Shown piece after piece: positions 5,621-6,323 of a DNA stretch of 6,323 bases; positions within the stretch are counted from its first letter, which is position 1, and each line of letters begins with the position of its first letter. A program made the position numbers and the translations under genes. Below the pieces are notes generated by a model. The model was given only the letters and a program-made list of their open reading frames with translations, did not search any database and was not told the origin of the DNA. This DNA is from Methanobrevibacter sp. (GTDB lineage: Archaea > Methanobacteriota > Methanobacteria > Methanobacteriales > Methanobacteriaceae): positions 24,338 to 30,660 of the forward strand of contig JABUVA010000036.1 of the NCBI GenBank assembly GCA_021442885.1. Direction: 5' to 3'.

Positions 5621-6323
5621 ATGATTAAAAAAATTTTACTGCTAATGTTAGCATTAGTTTGTATTATGTCAGTTTCAGCTATTTCCGCAGCAGATGTAAA
5701 TACAGATAATAGTGTAGCTTCAGTTGCTGATACACCAGGAAACTTCACAGAACTACAAGGCGAAATAAATAGTATTTCTAGTGGTGGAACATTAGAATTA
5801 ACTAAAAACTACACAAATACTGATAATTTCACTATGTCAGGTATTGTAATTAATAAGGCTATAACTATTGATGGTAAAGGTTATACAATTGATGGAAATG
5901 GAAAAAGTAGAATATTCAATATTACTGATGGTATTACTGTGACTCTTAAGAATATCACAATTATTAATGGATATAATAATTTTAATCCAAATGACCCGGC
6001 AAAATCCGCTGGTGGTGCAATCACTGTAAAATCATCTACTTTGTTTATTGAAGATTGTATATTCAAAAACAGCTCACCATCATCCCGTGGTGGTGCTATC
6101 TCAACTTCTGGTAATATAACTGTGATAAATTCAACTTTTATAAATAATGAAGCAAGAGGAGAAGATAAGTATGGTGGTGGTGCAATTTGGGGTAGTGAAA
6201 GTATTATCCTGATTAATTCAAGTTTCATTAATAACACCGCAGACGGTTATCAAGGTGAAGGTGGTGCAATCAGCTCTAATGGTGATAGTCTTTATATTGT
6301 AGGTTCTAACTTTATCAACAATT
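5621..6323 (+). CDS. Secreted adhesin-like protein with right-handed beta-helix repeats (3' truncated)
   Basis: The first 234 codons are open and run off the right edge. A clear Sec signal peptide opens the protein: MIKK, a hydrophobic core ILLLMLALVCIM, then SVSAISAA with likely cleavage near A23/A24. FTELQGEINS..SGGTLEL (42-60) and ITIDGKGYTIDGNGKSRIFN (81-100) start a parallel beta-helix of the kind common in Methanobrevibacter adhesin-like proteins. Four repeats follow, each with GGAI (131, 157, 186, 214) and an F-x-N-N/S turn (F148, F173, F202, F231), a spacing of 25-29 residues. The pattern also resembles chlamydial polymorphic membrane protein repeats. Such proteins are thought to sit on the pseudomurein wall and bind partner cells or sugars; the ligand here is unknown and the anchor lies beyond the window. 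Its codons use more C-ending Asn, Ile and Thr than the ABC genes. Base T6323 begins the next codon. Confidence 0.92.
   Translation, partial: MIKKILLLMLALVCIMSVSAISAADVNTDNSVASVADTPGNFTELQGEINSISSGGTLELTKNYTNTDNFTMSGIVINKAITIDGKGYTIDGNGKSRIFNITDGITVTLKNITIINGYNNFNPNDPAKSAGGAITVKSSTLFIEDCIFKNSSPSSRGGAISTSGNITVINSTFINNEARGEDKYGGGAIWGSESIILINSSFINNTADGYQGEGGAISSNGDSLYIVGSNFINN

Noticed and set aside
5542..5748. 68-codon open frame on the minus strand
   Set aside because: It runs antisense across the adhesin signal peptide and leader, and its residues reflect AT-rich non-coding sequence.
5881..6237. 118-codon open frame on the minus strand
   Set aside because: It is antisense to the beta-helix repeats; its regular pattern is the mirror of the GGAI repeats on the coding strand.

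Overview
The window most likely comes from a methanogenic archaeon of the Methanobacteriales, probably Methanobrevibacter. The reasons are very AT-rich DNA, an archaeal/eukaryotic-type prolyl-tRNA synthetase, the coenzyme F420 gene cofC, archaeal-style GGAGG/GGTGAT ribosome binding sites, and a secreted right-handed beta-helix repeat protein of the adhesin-like kind that is abundant in that genus. The assignment rests on gene content and family knowledge, not on a database match.

Left part (1-1510, plus strand): the 3' end of an operon for an ABC importer of the nitrate/sulfonate/taurine type. It holds a permease truncated by the window edge and a complete ATPase, with the ATPase ribosome binding site overlapping the permease stop codon. 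The substrate-binding protein is probably upstream, outside the window. The operon ends in a hairpin plus T-tract that includes the ATPase stop codon. Next (1582-2154, plus) is a single gene with its own TATA-like element and no visible ribosome binding site. Its 190-aa product looks to me like an ImmA/IrrE-type peptidase domain that has lost its HExxH zinc motif. It too ends in a hairpin plus T-tract that includes its stop codon, only 7 bp from the convergent thiD gene.

Middle part (2162-4994, minus strand): a tightly packed unit read proS, cofC, thiD. It encodes prolyl-tRNA synthetase, the F420-forming guanylyltransferase and the thiamine-pyrimidine kinase, with gaps of 9 and 4 bp and ribosome binding sites at or near each upstream stop codon. 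The three functions (translation, methanogenesis cofactor, vitamin synthesis) are all housekeeping.

Right part (4995-6323): a 626-bp, very AT-rich divergent intergenic region, rich in short dyads and including a perfect 16-bp palindrome. It is followed by the 5' end of a secreted beta-helix adhesin-like gene that runs off the window. The long non-coding leader suggests regulated expression of this surface protein. No RNA gene, CRISPR array or insertion sequence was recognised. I see no clear new multi-gene system. The best leads are the degenerate peptidase-like gene, the stop-codon-overlapping terminators, and the structured adhesin leader.
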